Below, piece after piece: positions 11,906 to 24,045 of a DNA stretch of 64,000 nt (positions are counted from its first letter, which is position 1; each line of letters begins with the position of its first letter). The stretch spans positions 38,778,072 through 38,842,071 of the forward strand of contig CM032669.1 in the NCBI GenBank assembly GCA_019095985.1, in the 5' to 3' direction. This DNA is from Streblospio benedicti (lineage: Eukaryota; Annelida; Polychaeta; Spionida; Spionidae). The notes beneath the pieces are model-generated. The model did not search any database, was not told the origin of the DNA, and was given only the letters and a program-made list of their open reading frames with translations. The position numbers and the translations under genes are program-made.

Positions 11906-13516
11906 GTGCATCTAGTTAATGTTTAAAATTACTGTAAAACGGGAATATTTGGCTGCTATTAATTTTCGCGGTTTGCATTCATTTATTTGTTAGAAAAACA
12001 AAATAAAAAATTAATAATACTAAAAAACTATTGAAATTTAAAATAAAAATTACTGATCTTTATCGGCTGAAAAGCCACAGAATAGCTTCTTTTGATGATA
12101 ATTTTCAAAATTTTCCGGGGGAGCATGCCCCCAGATCCCCCTAGTTTATGCTTCGCAACGGCGGCGCTCGCTCTCACGCTCACGGCGCTCCATGTTCATG
12201 TACTCTGGCCACCATCAATATTTCAGAAATGTCAGGGTGGCCATGGCCTCTTCAAAGTGGCCATTGGCCACTAAAAAATAGATTGGAATGGCCAAAGTTT
12301 GTCTACTTGATGTTTTCTATGGCAAGCTACTTAGAAGCAGTGGTTGCCAAGTTGGCAACTTAGTGAAAAAAAAAGCCTTAGAGACTGATCAGTGGATTTT
12401 TGCGTAACAAAGCAACTCGTAAATAATTTAAGGATTCATTTTTCTTTCCTGCAGTTAGGGCATGAGAAAAAGTCAATGCTTGCTCTCAGTCCTCCTCGTC
12501 AGAGTCAGGCTCAGTAAACACTTATGAATTAAGAATCATTTTAAGCAACAAATTAATGGCTGAAACTTTTGCTTTACCATATGGATATGACCTATAAAGG
12601 GCATGTACAACCATTAGATCAAGACATTAGTCACCTAGTGTGGCAGCTGTTGAGAGTTGCTTTAATGTCTATCACCTTTCCATCATACATCGTGTATATG
12701 GCATCATGTGAAGATAGTTGACGATTTTTGCATCAGCCTCATCATGATGGTACTCACAGTCAGGGTAACAGGACGATCCGCTGGTGAGACGATTCGCCAC
12801 CACCGGCAAATCGTCCTACATAAGTACTGGCGGAACGTCTTTTCCCCGGCGGATCGTCCAGCCCCTGATCGGCTCAGCGTCCAAAAAACTTTAACAATGC
12901 CTGGCCTTCATTGTAGTGGACAGTCTGCCGATGGGACGTTTTGCCGATAACAAGTTTCTGCCGGCGAACAGTCCTGCCCATACCTCTATATCATTCTATT
13001 AACTGCCTGGACGGTTTATCAATGAGACAATTTGCAGATTTCCTTAAGGTAGCGGCTTCCTGGGTTAAACACTGTTCTAAACACTGCAGCCCTACTAGCT
13101 ACTACATTACGTAATCTAATCAAGCTGTCTATGTATCTACTTCAAAGCAAACGACTTCATGCTGTGGTCAGAAGAATAAAATGGCTACTTGCTTTCAAAT
13201 TACTTGATAACATGCTACCTTACAGAGGAGAGTATCATAGACCTAGTTGAATTCACAGAAAAACAAAGAGTTCTTTGTCAGTCATATAAGATTATTGGAA
13301 ATCAAAAACAATAAATAGACCATTCTATCATTCCGTGCAAAAATCACCGCCAATAACCCACGCTGATTGGTCAATCTCCGTGCTCAATTTTGCGATGGAA
13401 AACACGCTCCCCCCAAAAAACATGGCGCTAGTCTAATCTCCTCACAATAACAATACAGCCGCTGACGTAGCAAGACGTGTTTCGTTGTTGCGGAGATCAA
13501 CAGTTTAGACTAACAC
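11906..13516. other. No gene; decayed repeats and iterated motif
   Basis: A TACTGTAAAACGGGAATA word at about 11930 resembles the outer end of an invertebrate DNA transposon, but its partner end was not found. 12110-12130 repeats the CATGCCCCC word seen at 5670. 12750-12965 is described separately. I see no exon with convincing splice sites. Confidence 0.4.
12765..12965. repeat. Degenerate iterated GGCGGATCGTCC-like motif
   Basis: At least six variants of one roughly 12-base word occur in both orientations: GGACGATCCGC, AGACGATTCGCC, CGGCAAATCGTCC, TGGCGGAACGTC, CGGCGGATCGTCC and GCCGGCGAACAGTCC. Spacing is irregular, about 15-40 bp. It may be the core of a decayed transposon or a clustered binding site; the sequence alone does not decide. 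Confidence 0.5.
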
Positions 13517-13565
13517 CTCCGCGCGCTCAAAACTGTAGGAATTGACGTCTCCGCGCGCTCAAAAC
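13517..13565. repeat. Two-copy 17-bp direct repeat, CTCCGCGCGCTCAAAAC
   Basis: The word occurs at 13517-13533 and again at 13549-13565, 32 bp apart, about 130 bp before the long palindrome begins. It is CpG-rich in an AT-rich setting. Function unknown. Confidence 0.7.
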
Positions 13566-13696
13566 AAACGAAATTGACTTGAATGTTGAATGTTATAATA
13601 TGATTTATTTTAAAAATAAAATGGAAGTACCAAAAGGTTGTTATACATTTTTAGAAAGGGCTATATCCATAGATTATGAAAACCAATTTCTTGTGT

Positions 13697-16600
13697 GCGG
13701 CTGTTGGTGGAAGAAAGCGTACTGCTTGATTGAAAATGGGTACCTAAGAAAAATTCTATGTATCAAGAAATAAGCTGTATCTCAGAAAATGGTGTAATGC
13801 ATGTTATAGAAAGCAGTGATGATTATTTAATTACATTTGCTACATGCCTATGGGTGTCTAAAACAAAACAAATATAAAATTTATTCTGAAATGTCTGTTT
13901 AAACTAAAAATTAATGCATATTTTTAGGGGCCCGTCTCACGGAATTTGAGATACAGTAAAATTTTTGTTGAAAAAGTTTTTCTATGATTACACAGTACAT
14001 GAAAAGTATCATATGTGATATGTATCTGATGGGAAAATCATCTAGGATTCATATAAACCAAATTTGAATCCTCTGGCTCTCTTTATAAAAAAGTTATAGT
14101 ACATTTACCGACCCCTACCCCCATAGGATTTCCGGTAACCTGTATATGGAGTCTGTAGATATGAGTACTTATATGTTAATAAAACATGATAGATGATTAT
14201 GACTTTTAACATACATATCATGGGATATACTGATATGATATACTAGCAATATTGGAGTGCACTTGTTTTTAATATTTTTTCAATATTCATGATCGCCATT
14301 ACGTAAAAATACATTCTCGCGAATAACATTTTTATTATTAATGATACATCTGTGATTTTGGTGCCTAACTATATGTTTTTGGGGTCATAGAATCTAAATC
14401 CAGCAATAAAAGTCACATTGATCAAACAGATATAGGCAAATCCAAGATGGCCGCCACAGAGATGGGTGAATTCTGTGATTGCCTTGAACTTTTTAACTGT
14501 TATTGCCATAAATATTATTTTGTTGTCCAACAACATGTTTTTGGAGTCATAGAATCCGAACTAGCTAACTAAAGGCATATTGACTACATAGATATAGGCA
14601 AATCTAAGATGCCAGCCACTGCGATTGGTGAATTCTGTAATGTCCAAAATGGCCACCAAATCCTTAAAATGCCCATATCTCCATCAATAAAGGTGCTAGG
14701 AATGCGATTTTGTTGCCTACTGTAGGGTTATCAGCTACAATTAATTCAACGATGTATCTTAGATATAGGTAGGATGACATCTGACATCAATTATTAGAAA
14801 AATATTGATAGAAATCATCAAAATAATGTCAAAAGGTAGATTTTACTCCTTAGTTATGACAAAATGTCATAGTGACCAAAACTTAGTGATCATTCAGCCA
14901 CCTCATGATATCGACACTTGAGAGATCAATGTATTCAAATCGCTTCCTCATCAGTTTCTGAATCATCATCATTATCATCATCACTATCATCTTCTGATAG
15001 CTTAGTATTGGGATTGAAACAATGCCCCCATTGTCTCTGTGCAACACTTGCAAAAACTCTGTACATGGCATGTCAGCTTTATGGCAACTGCAGCTTGTGC
15101 TTTAACATGGAAATGTGCTACTATATCTACAATATATTCTGTTTTGCTTCTGTAAGACTTGTTCCCTCACATTCAAGATGTCCACAACAGTCCAACATGA
15201 ATGCTGTGGCCTGGCTCAACAGAAGAGGAAATGTTCCCAAGATCATCTAGTGGATACCTGTCCTGAGAGTATTGATACTTATAGCTGTGGGTTTAACTAT
15301 GTCATAGCATATTGGCACAGTATCACAGCCTTAAGCCCATGGCTTGGAAGCGAGTGTATTCATGATCCCTTTGTATTTAGATACTGTGGCTTTGATATCT
15401 GTGTACATGACCAACGTCTTACAGGAGCTCATCTTACCTGCTTTTTGAAACCTTTATTGTTAAAATGGCACAAAATTACAAACATATCAGTGTCATCACA
15501 TATAAATAGGGTCTGTTTGGTTTGGCAGCTACTATATGATGGATGAGAATGGTGTCTGTCTCATCATGTATGGCAGGTAAGTCAATGCGACATGATACTG
15601 TACCATTTATTTCCACTGGAAGACAGTCCAAAGGATTCAACACAGAACAACAGGGATAAAGGAGCTATTAGGATTTATGATCTTAGCCTTGCTACTATGT
15701 TACCAGGGATGGATGTTGTGCTCTCAGTTTCCCAAAAGAAGAGGCAGCTCAATGATTTTGTCATTGGCAATATCTTTGCAAAGATAGACTCCATCAATGG
15801 CAAGCTGGTTGTAACAGGTAGTGATCGTTTTTGTAAAAGTGAAAAAAATAAATAAAGGTTTTAAAAAGCAGGTAAGATGAGCAGCAGCTCCTGTAAGACG
15901 TTGGTTATGTACACAGATATCAAAGCCACAGTATCTAAATACAAAGGGATCATGAATACACTTGCTTCCAAGCCATGGGCTTAAGGCTGTGATACTGTGC
16001 CAATATGCTATTAGCATATTGGCACAGTATCACAGCCTTAAGCCCATGGCTTGGAAGCAAGTGTATTCATGATCCCTTTGTATTTAGATACTGTGGCTTT
16101 GATATCTGTGTACATGACCAACGTCTTACAGGAGCTGCTGCTCATCTTGCCTGCTTTTTAAAACCTTTATTTATTTTTTTCACTTTTATTTTTTTAAACG
16201 ATCACTACCTGTTACAACCAGCTTGCCATTGATGGAGTCTATCTTTGCAAAGATATTGCCAATGACAAAATCATTGAGCTGCCTCTTCTTTTGGGAAACT
16301 GAGAGCACAACATCCATCCCTGGTAACATAGTAGCAAGGCTAAGATCATAAATCCTAATAGCTCCTTTATCCCTGTTGTTCTGTGTTGAATCCTTTGGAC
16401 TGTCTTCCAGTGGAAATAAATGGTGCAGTATCACGTCGCATTGACTTACCTGCCATACATGATGAGACAGACACCATTCTCATCCATTATATAGTAGCTG
16501 CCAAACCAAACAGACCCTATTTATATGTGATGACACTGATATGTTTGTAATTTTGTGCCATTTTAACAATAAAGGTTTTAAAAAGCAGGTAAGATGAATA

Positions 16601-18335
16601 GCAGCTCCTGTAAGACGTTGGTCATGTACACAGATATCAAAGCCACAGTATCTAAATACAAAGGGATCATGAATACACTCGCTTCCAATCCATGGGCTTA
16701 AGGCTTTGATACTGTGCCAATATGCTATGACATAGTTAAACCCACAGCTACATGTATCAATACTCTCAGGACAGGTATCCACTAGATGATCTTGGGAACA
16801 TTTCCTCTTCTGTTGAGCCAGGCCACAGCATTCATGTTGGACTGTTGTGGACATCTTGAATGTGAGGGAACAAGTCTTACAGAAGCAAAACAGAATATAT
16901 TGTAGATATAGTAGCACATTTCCATGTTAAAGCACAAGCTGCAGTTGCCATAAAGCTGACATGCCATGTACAGAGTTTTTGCAAGTGTTGCACAGAGACA
17001 ATGGGGGCATTGTTTCAATCCCAATACTAAGCTATCAGAAGATGATAGTGATGATGATAATGATGATGATTCAGAAACTGATGAGGAAGCGATTTGAATA
17101 CATTGATCTCTCAAGTGTCGATATCATGAGGTGGCTGAATGATCACTAAGTTTTGGTCACTATGACATTTTGTCATAACTAAGGAGTAAAATCTACCTTT
17201 TGACATTATTTTGATGATTTCTATCAATATTTTTCTAATAATTGATGTCAGATGTCATCCTACCTATATCTAAGATACATCGTTGAATTAATTGTAGCTG
17301 ATAACCCTACAGTAGGCAACAAAATCGCATTCCTAGCACCTTTATTGATGGAGATATGGGGGCATTAAGGATTTGGTGGCCATTTTGGACATTACAGAAT
17401 TCACCAATCGCAGTGGCTGGCATCTTAGATTTGCCTATATCTATGTAGTCAATATGCCTTTAGTTAGCTAGTTCGGATTCTATGACTCCAAAAACATGTT
17501 GTTGGACAACAAAATAATATTTATGGCAATAACAGTTAAAAAGTTCAAGGCAATCACAGAATTCACCCATCTCTGTGGCGGCCATCTTGGATTTGCCTAT
17601 ATCTGTTTGATCAATGTGACTTTTATTGCTGGATTTAGATTCTATGACCCCAAAAACATATAGTTAGGCACCAAAATCACAGATGTATCATTAATAATAA
17701 AACTGTTATTCGCGAGAATGTATTTTTACGTAATGGCGATCATGAATATTGAAAAAATATTAAAAACAAGTGCACTCCAATATTGCTAGTATATCATATC
17801 AGTATATCCCATGATATGTATGCTAAAAGTCATAATCATCTATCATGTTTTATTAACATATAAGTACTCATATCTACAGACTCCATATACAGGTTACCGG
17901 AAATCCTATGGGGGTAGGGGTCGGTAAATTTACTATAACTTTTTTATAAAGAGAGCCAGAGGATTCAAATCTGGTTTATATGAATCCTAGATGATTTTCC
18001 CATCAGATACATATCACATATGATACTTTTCATGTACTGTGTAATCATAGAAAAAACTTTTTCAAAAGAGTTTTACTGTATCTCAAATTCCGTGAGACGG
18101 GCCCCTAAAAATATGCATTAATTTTTAGTTTAAACAGACATTTCAGAATAAATTTTATATTTGTTTTGTTTTAGACACCCATAGGCATGTAGCAAATGTA
18201 ATTAAATAATCATCACTGCTTTCTATAACATGCATTACACCATTTTCTGAGATACAGCTTATTTCTTGATACATAGAATTTGTCTTAGGTACCCATTTTC
18301 AATCAAGTCAGTACGCTTTTCCCACCAACAGCCGC
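13697..18335. repeat. 4.6-kb near-perfect palindrome (long inverted repeat)
   Basis: Left arm 13697-16010 and right arm 16012-18335 are reverse complements with only scattered differences, visible from identical open frames read in opposite directions on the two sides. The centre is a single base at 16011 within CTATTAG, so there is essentially no spacer. Outermost shared sequence is GCGGCTGTTGGTGG. The flanks beyond the arms are unrelated, so the repeat has defined ends. No target duplication is evident. Open frames in the arms include an acidic tail (SEDDSDDDNDDDSETDEEAI, + strand in the right arm) and a 15592-15855 frame (mirrored at 16434-16186) with LPGMDVVLSVSQKKRQLNDF. I do not recognise either, but they look like remnants of a transposon protein. 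A foldback element or an assembly inversion are both possible. Confidence 0.85.
15303..16733. repeat. Four alternating copies of a ~155-bp segment at the palindrome centre
   Basis: A segment beginning AGCATATTGGCACAGTATCA and running to a splice-donor-like CAGGTAAGATGA occurs forward at about 15305-15460, reversed at 15860-16010, forward at 16012-16165 and reversed at 16575-16735. The central pair forms the turn of the big palindrome; the outer pairs form smaller inverted repeats around an about 400-bp loop in each arm. Copies carry a few private differences. Confidence 0.8.
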
Positions 18336-18411
18336 AACTTTAGAATACATATCATGACTGTGCACACATAATAATAAAATGACATATAAAGATATAATGT
18401 CCCCAATGATT

Positions 18412-21400
18412 ATGTCAAATATTCTACATCTCCCCCCTCCCCTTCGTCCTTCAGTCTGCTCTTAGGGAGTGAAGGGCGCTCCTTGTACTCATGATGTTTA
18501 CCATTTGGACATAGTGACAAGTATTCTGCTTTACGACAAAGTCTGTTACTCCTACGTGGACCCACGGCCATAACCTCTGCTGGTTGATCCACTGTACCGA
18601 TGTTTGGCGGCTTAGGTTCTGATGGTAGTGTTATAGACTCATATGATTCTTCACAATTATCAGCAACATTTGTGCCGTCATGTGGATTTGGATCGCAATC
18701 TTGTGCACTAGGTGCTTGATGATTAGTTGCCGTATTGTTGGGTGCAGTAATATTAGCCTCAGTGATGTGAGGTTTATGACTTTCTAATGTATTGTGAATC
18801 AGTTGAACATCTGATTGATGCTGGATTCCATGTCTATTTGCACACACAGGATTTATTTTCCTGATGAATTTTCTGTTGCTTAGTGTGCAACGTCTTGACC
18901 CATCCATTCGAATTGTATATTGTCTATTGTCACCAACTTCAACAATTACTCCTGTTTTATCCCATCGTTTGGGGTGTGGGCCACTCTGATTTTGTACCAT
19001 GACAGTGTCTCCAATTTCGAGGGGAGGAAGTAGTTTAGTGTGTTCGTTGAATCGCTCTGCATTGAGGATGTGTTTTTTAGATAGAGCTCGTTCTCTTTCT
19101 TCTGCTACTAAACGCCACTCCGGTCGTATTTTCAGTGATTCTTCAACTGTTGGTAAACAATCTCTCAATGTTTGACCGTACAGAATTTGAGCAGGAGATA
19201 TCCGATTTCAGGTTTATGGGGTGTTGCGGTGTTGTAATAGTGCTCTGGTAACTTTATCAGTGTATATTTCGCCACCATTACCAACATTGTCCAGGAGAAT
19301 GCGTTTTGCTACTTTCACAGCGAGTTCCGCTCTGCCATTGCTTTGTGGATAGTGAGCAGATGATTGTCTGTAGTGGACTCCCCATGTACGTAGGAAACAT
19401 TGGATGTCATATGAAGGGAACAGGGGGCCACCATCTGCAGAGAGTTCTCGTGAAGCACCAAATATGCTAAAGAGTGTGCGAAGATGTTTCTTCAATGAAG
19501 TGGCTGCTGTAGTTCCATGTGGTGTTTGAATGACACTTACCCAGCCTGAGTATCGGTCTGCGTATACCAGATACATTCTACCTGCAAGATTGAAATAGTC
19601 TGCGGCTACCTGATCAAATGGATATTCTGGTTGTGGAGACTGGATTGCTGGTTCTGCAGGTTGTGATGGTGTTATTTGATTGCAAGTTCGACATGATGCA
19701 CGTTTGTTTTCAATTGCACTATTTATTCTGGGCCAGTAAACACTAGCTCTAGCTCTTGATTTCATGCCTGCAACGCCCTGGTGGGCAGAGTGAAGACTGT
19801 CTAAGATTTCAGGTCTGAGGCATTTGGGGACAATTATCCTTTTCTGATAGTGCAACACCTTCAAGGCAAGTTAAATCCTCTCTTATGTTCCAGTAGGGTT
19901 GGGTATTGGCATCCAACTGATCTTTAGAAGGTGGGAAGCCTTGTATAATTGTTTTTACTAGAGCAATAGTTTCTTCATCTTCTTCGGATGCCTCTTTGAC
20001 ACGTTCCCATGTTATGACATTGACATCGATGCCGGTAGTGTAACCTGCACCAGACATAGCTGTGATGACTGATGAATGAACATAATTTTCTGTGTCCATT
20101 GTTGCATCAAAATCCTCTTCATCTGCTTCTGTGCTGATGCATTTGATCGAGGATTTAGCAGGATACCGGGAGCAAGCATCTGGTCCTTTATGCCATGTGC
20201 CAGGGACATGCTTGATTGAAAAGGTGTACATCAATGTTTTTTCTTTGAGATTGAATAGACGTGGATTCTTTATATCTTCAAATGTGCGATCACCTAAGAT
20301 CTTTACCAGAGGTTTATGGTCAACTGCAATGAGGAGGTTAGGACAGCCTAATACAAAGATTCTACATTTTTCAAGTGCGTAAACTACAGCCAGTGCCTCG
20401 CATTCAACTGGGGCATATCTGGATTCTGTTGGGGTTGTGAATCAAGACCCAGCATATACCAGACACCACCCGTCGGTACAGCAGTTAGGAGCCTCATCAT
20501 TGATACAGCTGCAGAATTTTTGCAATAACATGAAACCAATGGCATCTTTCGACCAGTCAGTTGGTAGGCATGTAGGTCTGTTGATTTCGAAGGATCGAAC
20601 ACTTTTTTCAACTAGTTTTGCTATATGTATCTTTGACTTTGCACACAAATCATCTAGTGTTTCATCCCAGTAACACTTTGAGGGTTTTAATAGTTCTCTG
20701 AATGGTAGCATTTCCTTTGACATCGAGAATGCATAGGCAACTTGGTTTATAAGCCCAAACCAAGATCTTGCCCCTGTGATATCAGTGCGGGTAGGGAAGT
20801 TTTCTATAGCATTAATTATTTGTTTCATGGGTTTCATGCCGTTTTCAGTTAAAGTAAATCCAGCAAAGTCCACTTCATTACATGCAAATCTGAATTTTGT
20901 TGGATTAAAAATGATACCATTAGAAGCACACAAATTGATGTAGTCTAATGTATGCCAGAATGCATCTTCTATGTTGTCATCCCAAAAAACAGAATCGTCA
21001 ATGCCAGTGATTGCTCTGGACTGCGATTTTGAGACTTTTTCCCCAATAAAAATGCTGCTTGTCGCAATTCTAGGCTATGGCCGCGACGTCTGTGTCGCAT
21101 TTTATTTGGTTTATTATCAGACTTCAAAATAAAAAGAAATAGATATAATATCGTTCATGGAGGCGGCCATGTTTGTTTACATACGAAACCCCAATCGTAG
21201 TGCCGCCATCGGCACAAATCGCTGTGAAACGTATGCGATTTTGGCTACAGTGCAACCAGCCTCTATATGGATAGCGCCTTTATTAATCTAACATTACACT
21301 GCGCGCTTGATCGAGGCTGCGACCTGATTCGACCAATGAAAGCAGTTATTTGTCGATGCCGGTAAGGAACTGTCATGGCGATAAACAGTCACATTTTTGT

Positions 21401-23420
21401 TCCGAAATCTCAATATTATGCGTCTCCCGTGCCTCATCTAATTATATCTTGTATTTCGGATAGCAAGAAAAGCGATTTGTAAACTGCTGATCAAATGTTG
21501 ACATCGGAGAACTAATATTGCTTACAAAACGAATCACATTTCCAATCGTACTTAGCGAAGATGGAAGATGAGTGGCTAGCAGTTACTATCGTGATGTTTG
21601 CTGGCGTTTATGGAGCAAAGTATTTTGAGTAAATGTGTATTATCATAAGAATATGATGATTTAGGCTGTGTTTGGTTTGAAGCCGAAACCAAGTGTTGCT
21701 ACGATTAGTATAAGCTCTGATACTACGCACTTTAAAATCTGATGCCGGCTGTCAAATTCGAATCAGCATTATGCACGAAGCACCGGCTTGGTGTCCCCTA
21801 AAGAAGTGTGACTGTGTGTGTTGCTCTTTGAACAGAAATAAAAATAGCTTATTACCGAGTGACACCCCACCCCACTCCTGTTTACCATATGTCCGTAGTA
21901 TCATGATTGAAGTAATTATTGACATATCACAACATATGAGTAACGTATAGTTAGCTATATTTTTGTCTATAGATTGCGCTTTGGAGCCATGCTGCTGAGT
22001 TTCATAGCAATTGGCAATTTTTATTCATATACATGGCCGTAACAGCCAGGGGGCCAGGGGGACCATGCCCCCCAGGGTGGGCCGCAGAGTGACTGCATGC
22101 ATTCAACCCCCGCCCCCCATTTGAGATGGTAACATGAAAACATAATATGCATTTTACATGCTTCCAATTAGTTTTTTAAATATATGTAATTATGTCTCAA
22201 TTTCTCAAAAGATTGCCACATTTTGTCTCACTTTTTTCTCATCTGTCTCATTTTTATAAATTCGGTGAGATACGTGTCTCGGTTTGACAATTTTGCAGAG
22301 CGATGACTGCAATGCATTTTGCTTTTCTGGGGAAGTCAATGGTAATATCATCAAACGCTTTAGTGTATCCATCACCAGCAGCATGGAAACCTTGAGGGGA
22401 GCTGAGATAGCGATGTCTTCCCCATTCTGTGATGAATGTGGTGGCATGACTAGCTGCTGGAGACAACGGAAGCGAATGATAACCATTCCAAGCATCAAGG
22501 ATGGTTTTGACAGTTCCTGGTGGGACAACAGATGCTTGGTTGTAGGAACTTGGTGTGTGATGAGTTTCCCTGTAGGTCGCTGCATTCAAATGCTGCAGGT
22601 CTGCTGTGCGACGAGGTGTGCCGTCTTTTTTTGCTACAACAACCATTTTAGCACACCATATTGTCGGAGTTCCTGGCGGAACAGGCTCTATGATGCCCAG
22701 TCTCACATCTCTATCTAGGTCTTCCTTTACTCTTTTCTTCCAGTGATGAGGAACTGGTATAGGACAGGAGAAGGCTTTAGGTACGGAGTCAGATTTAAAA
22801 TGAATCTCTAGTGGCTTTGAAGACATTTTGGTGAGGACTTGATGCTTGGGGGTTTGGCTTGCATGGTTCAAAATTGTTCTCCACCCATTCCATGTGAGGT
22901 ATCATGACTTTGTTTCATAGGCTGTGTGACATTATTTGTTGATTGCCATGATGTGCCAGAAAAAACGAGCTAAATGTGGAATTCTGGGAGCCGTCACTAT
23001 TTTTCTTTTGCTTGCTTCGGCAGACATCAGAAACGTGGCCCTTTTTGTCACAGAATTTGCAATATTTGTCTCTAGCTGGGCAGTGAGTATTTCTGGGGAA
23101 TTTTGTACCTTTAATACTCTATCTTTTTATTGTTCTTGTACTTTGATGAAGCAATTGTGAATGCTGGATGTTCATAGTTGAGTTGAGATTTTGCAGTTTT
23201 TCCTTCCTCTCTGGATAGAATAAGGTTGAACTTTCCTTGATGGTCTAATTCTGCATCTCTTGCTAATAGTTCTTCTTTTATATCTGTCATTACATCCAAC
23301 TATCATTTGGTCGGATACCATAGACTCTGCATAACAGTTGATTTGATTGTTGCACGAGGGACTGGTACATTTGAATGTGAATGAGCAATGGATTTGAATT
23401 ACTAATTTTCAAATTGATTG
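18412..23420 (-). mobile_element. Ty3/gypsy-type LTR retroelement fossil, broken
   Basis: On the minus strand the recognisable parts run in the usual order. They are a Gag zinc knuckle near 23030-23080 (CKFCDKKGHVSDVC pattern), reverse transcriptase around 22870-22290 and 21000-20440, RNase H to about 20240-19900, integrase zinc finger and core about 19860-19214, and an integrase C-terminal region to 18412. A purine tract and LTR-like start follow at about 18430, where the long palindrome intervenes after about 90 bp. No second LTR was found. The element is clearly broken, with roughly ten or more breaks plus a 1.3-kb transposon insertion. It resembles the gypsy lineages common in invertebrates. 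It is probably old, though without paired LTRs the age is a guess. Confidence 0.85.
21005..22309. mobile_element. DNA transposon (hAT-like ends) inserted in the gypsy fossil
   Basis: The ends are inverted: CAGTGATTGCTCTG at 21005 against CAGTCATCGCTCTG in reverse complement ending at 22309. The 6-bp word CAATGC flanks it on both sides (20999-21004 and 22310-22315), a clean target duplication. The surrounding retroelement sequence resumes on either side. The interior is non-coding except for a tiny frame near 21561 (MEDEWLAVTIVMFAG...), too short to interpret. A diverged relative lies at about 23750-24045. Confidence 0.8.
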
Positions 23421-23749
23421 ACACCTGTCAGAATCATGGCTGTCCAGTGACTAATCCACCTATTTTGTCACTTAGTGCGGAATTTTGAAATACTGTTCGA
23501 GTCTTGAATAAGTGCCGTGAAGGAAGCAAACCAAGCATTTTATTTTTGTTTCAATGCTACCAATGCGCTTGGAAGACCTTTGATAAAACTTGTTGAAATC
23601 TCTTCACATAGATATAACGTAATATTTTACGACATATGTTACAAATTGTTAAATCTGAAATTATTTTAGGCTACCATGCAACTGAATTTAGATTCTGGTG
23701 TACTTTAGCCCACTTTTTTTTCTGCACATGGAGTTTAAATACCATGTGT
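23421..23749. other. No recognisable gene
   Basis: AT-rich sequence between the 5' remains of the gypsy fossil and the next repeat. No gene or element end was recognised. Confidence 0.4.
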
Positions 23750-24045
23750 TTTTATTAGGTCTCCCATGCCTCATCTTCATTCTGATAATCGGATGACAAG
23801 AAAGGCGATAGGCAAACTATTGATCAAGTGTTCGAATTGTCTTAATCATTCAATCGGACTTCGCATATGAAGTCAATTCGTGGCGTTTTCAGGTGTTAAA
23901 AAGGAGCAAAATATTGTGAAATATAATGTTATAATAAAGAAATGTTTTATGCTGTGTTTGGTTTGTAATTCAAATGTTGCTAATTAAATTGTGATACTGG
24001 TAAAAAATGTCAAATTTGAATCTTTCCAATTGATTCCCGTGGTAG
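23750..24045. repeat. Diverged relative of the 21405-21790 transposon interior
   Basis: Blocks such as CTCCCATGCCTCATCT, AAACTATTGATCAAGTGTT and GGCTGTGTTTGGTTTG-like words occur in the same order and orientation as in 21405-21790, with many differences. The limits of this copy were not resolved; sequence on to about 24780 may belong to it. Confidence 0.6.

Noticed and set aside
13579-13773. 64-codon frame across the left palindrome border as a gene
   Set aside because: It straddles the arm boundary and has no counterpart or domain.
14883-15071. MPCTEFLQVLHRDNGG frame as a protein (mirrored at 16961-17149)
   Set aside because: It overlaps, in another frame, the more plausible acidic-tail frame, and its run of Met/Ile comes from a GATGAT repeat.
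18412-23420. Polinton or other capsid-bearing DNA virus-like element
   Set aside because: Only retroelement parts are recognisable (zinc knuckle, reverse transcriptase, RNase H, integrase); no DNA polymerase B, packaging ATPase or capsid signature was seen.
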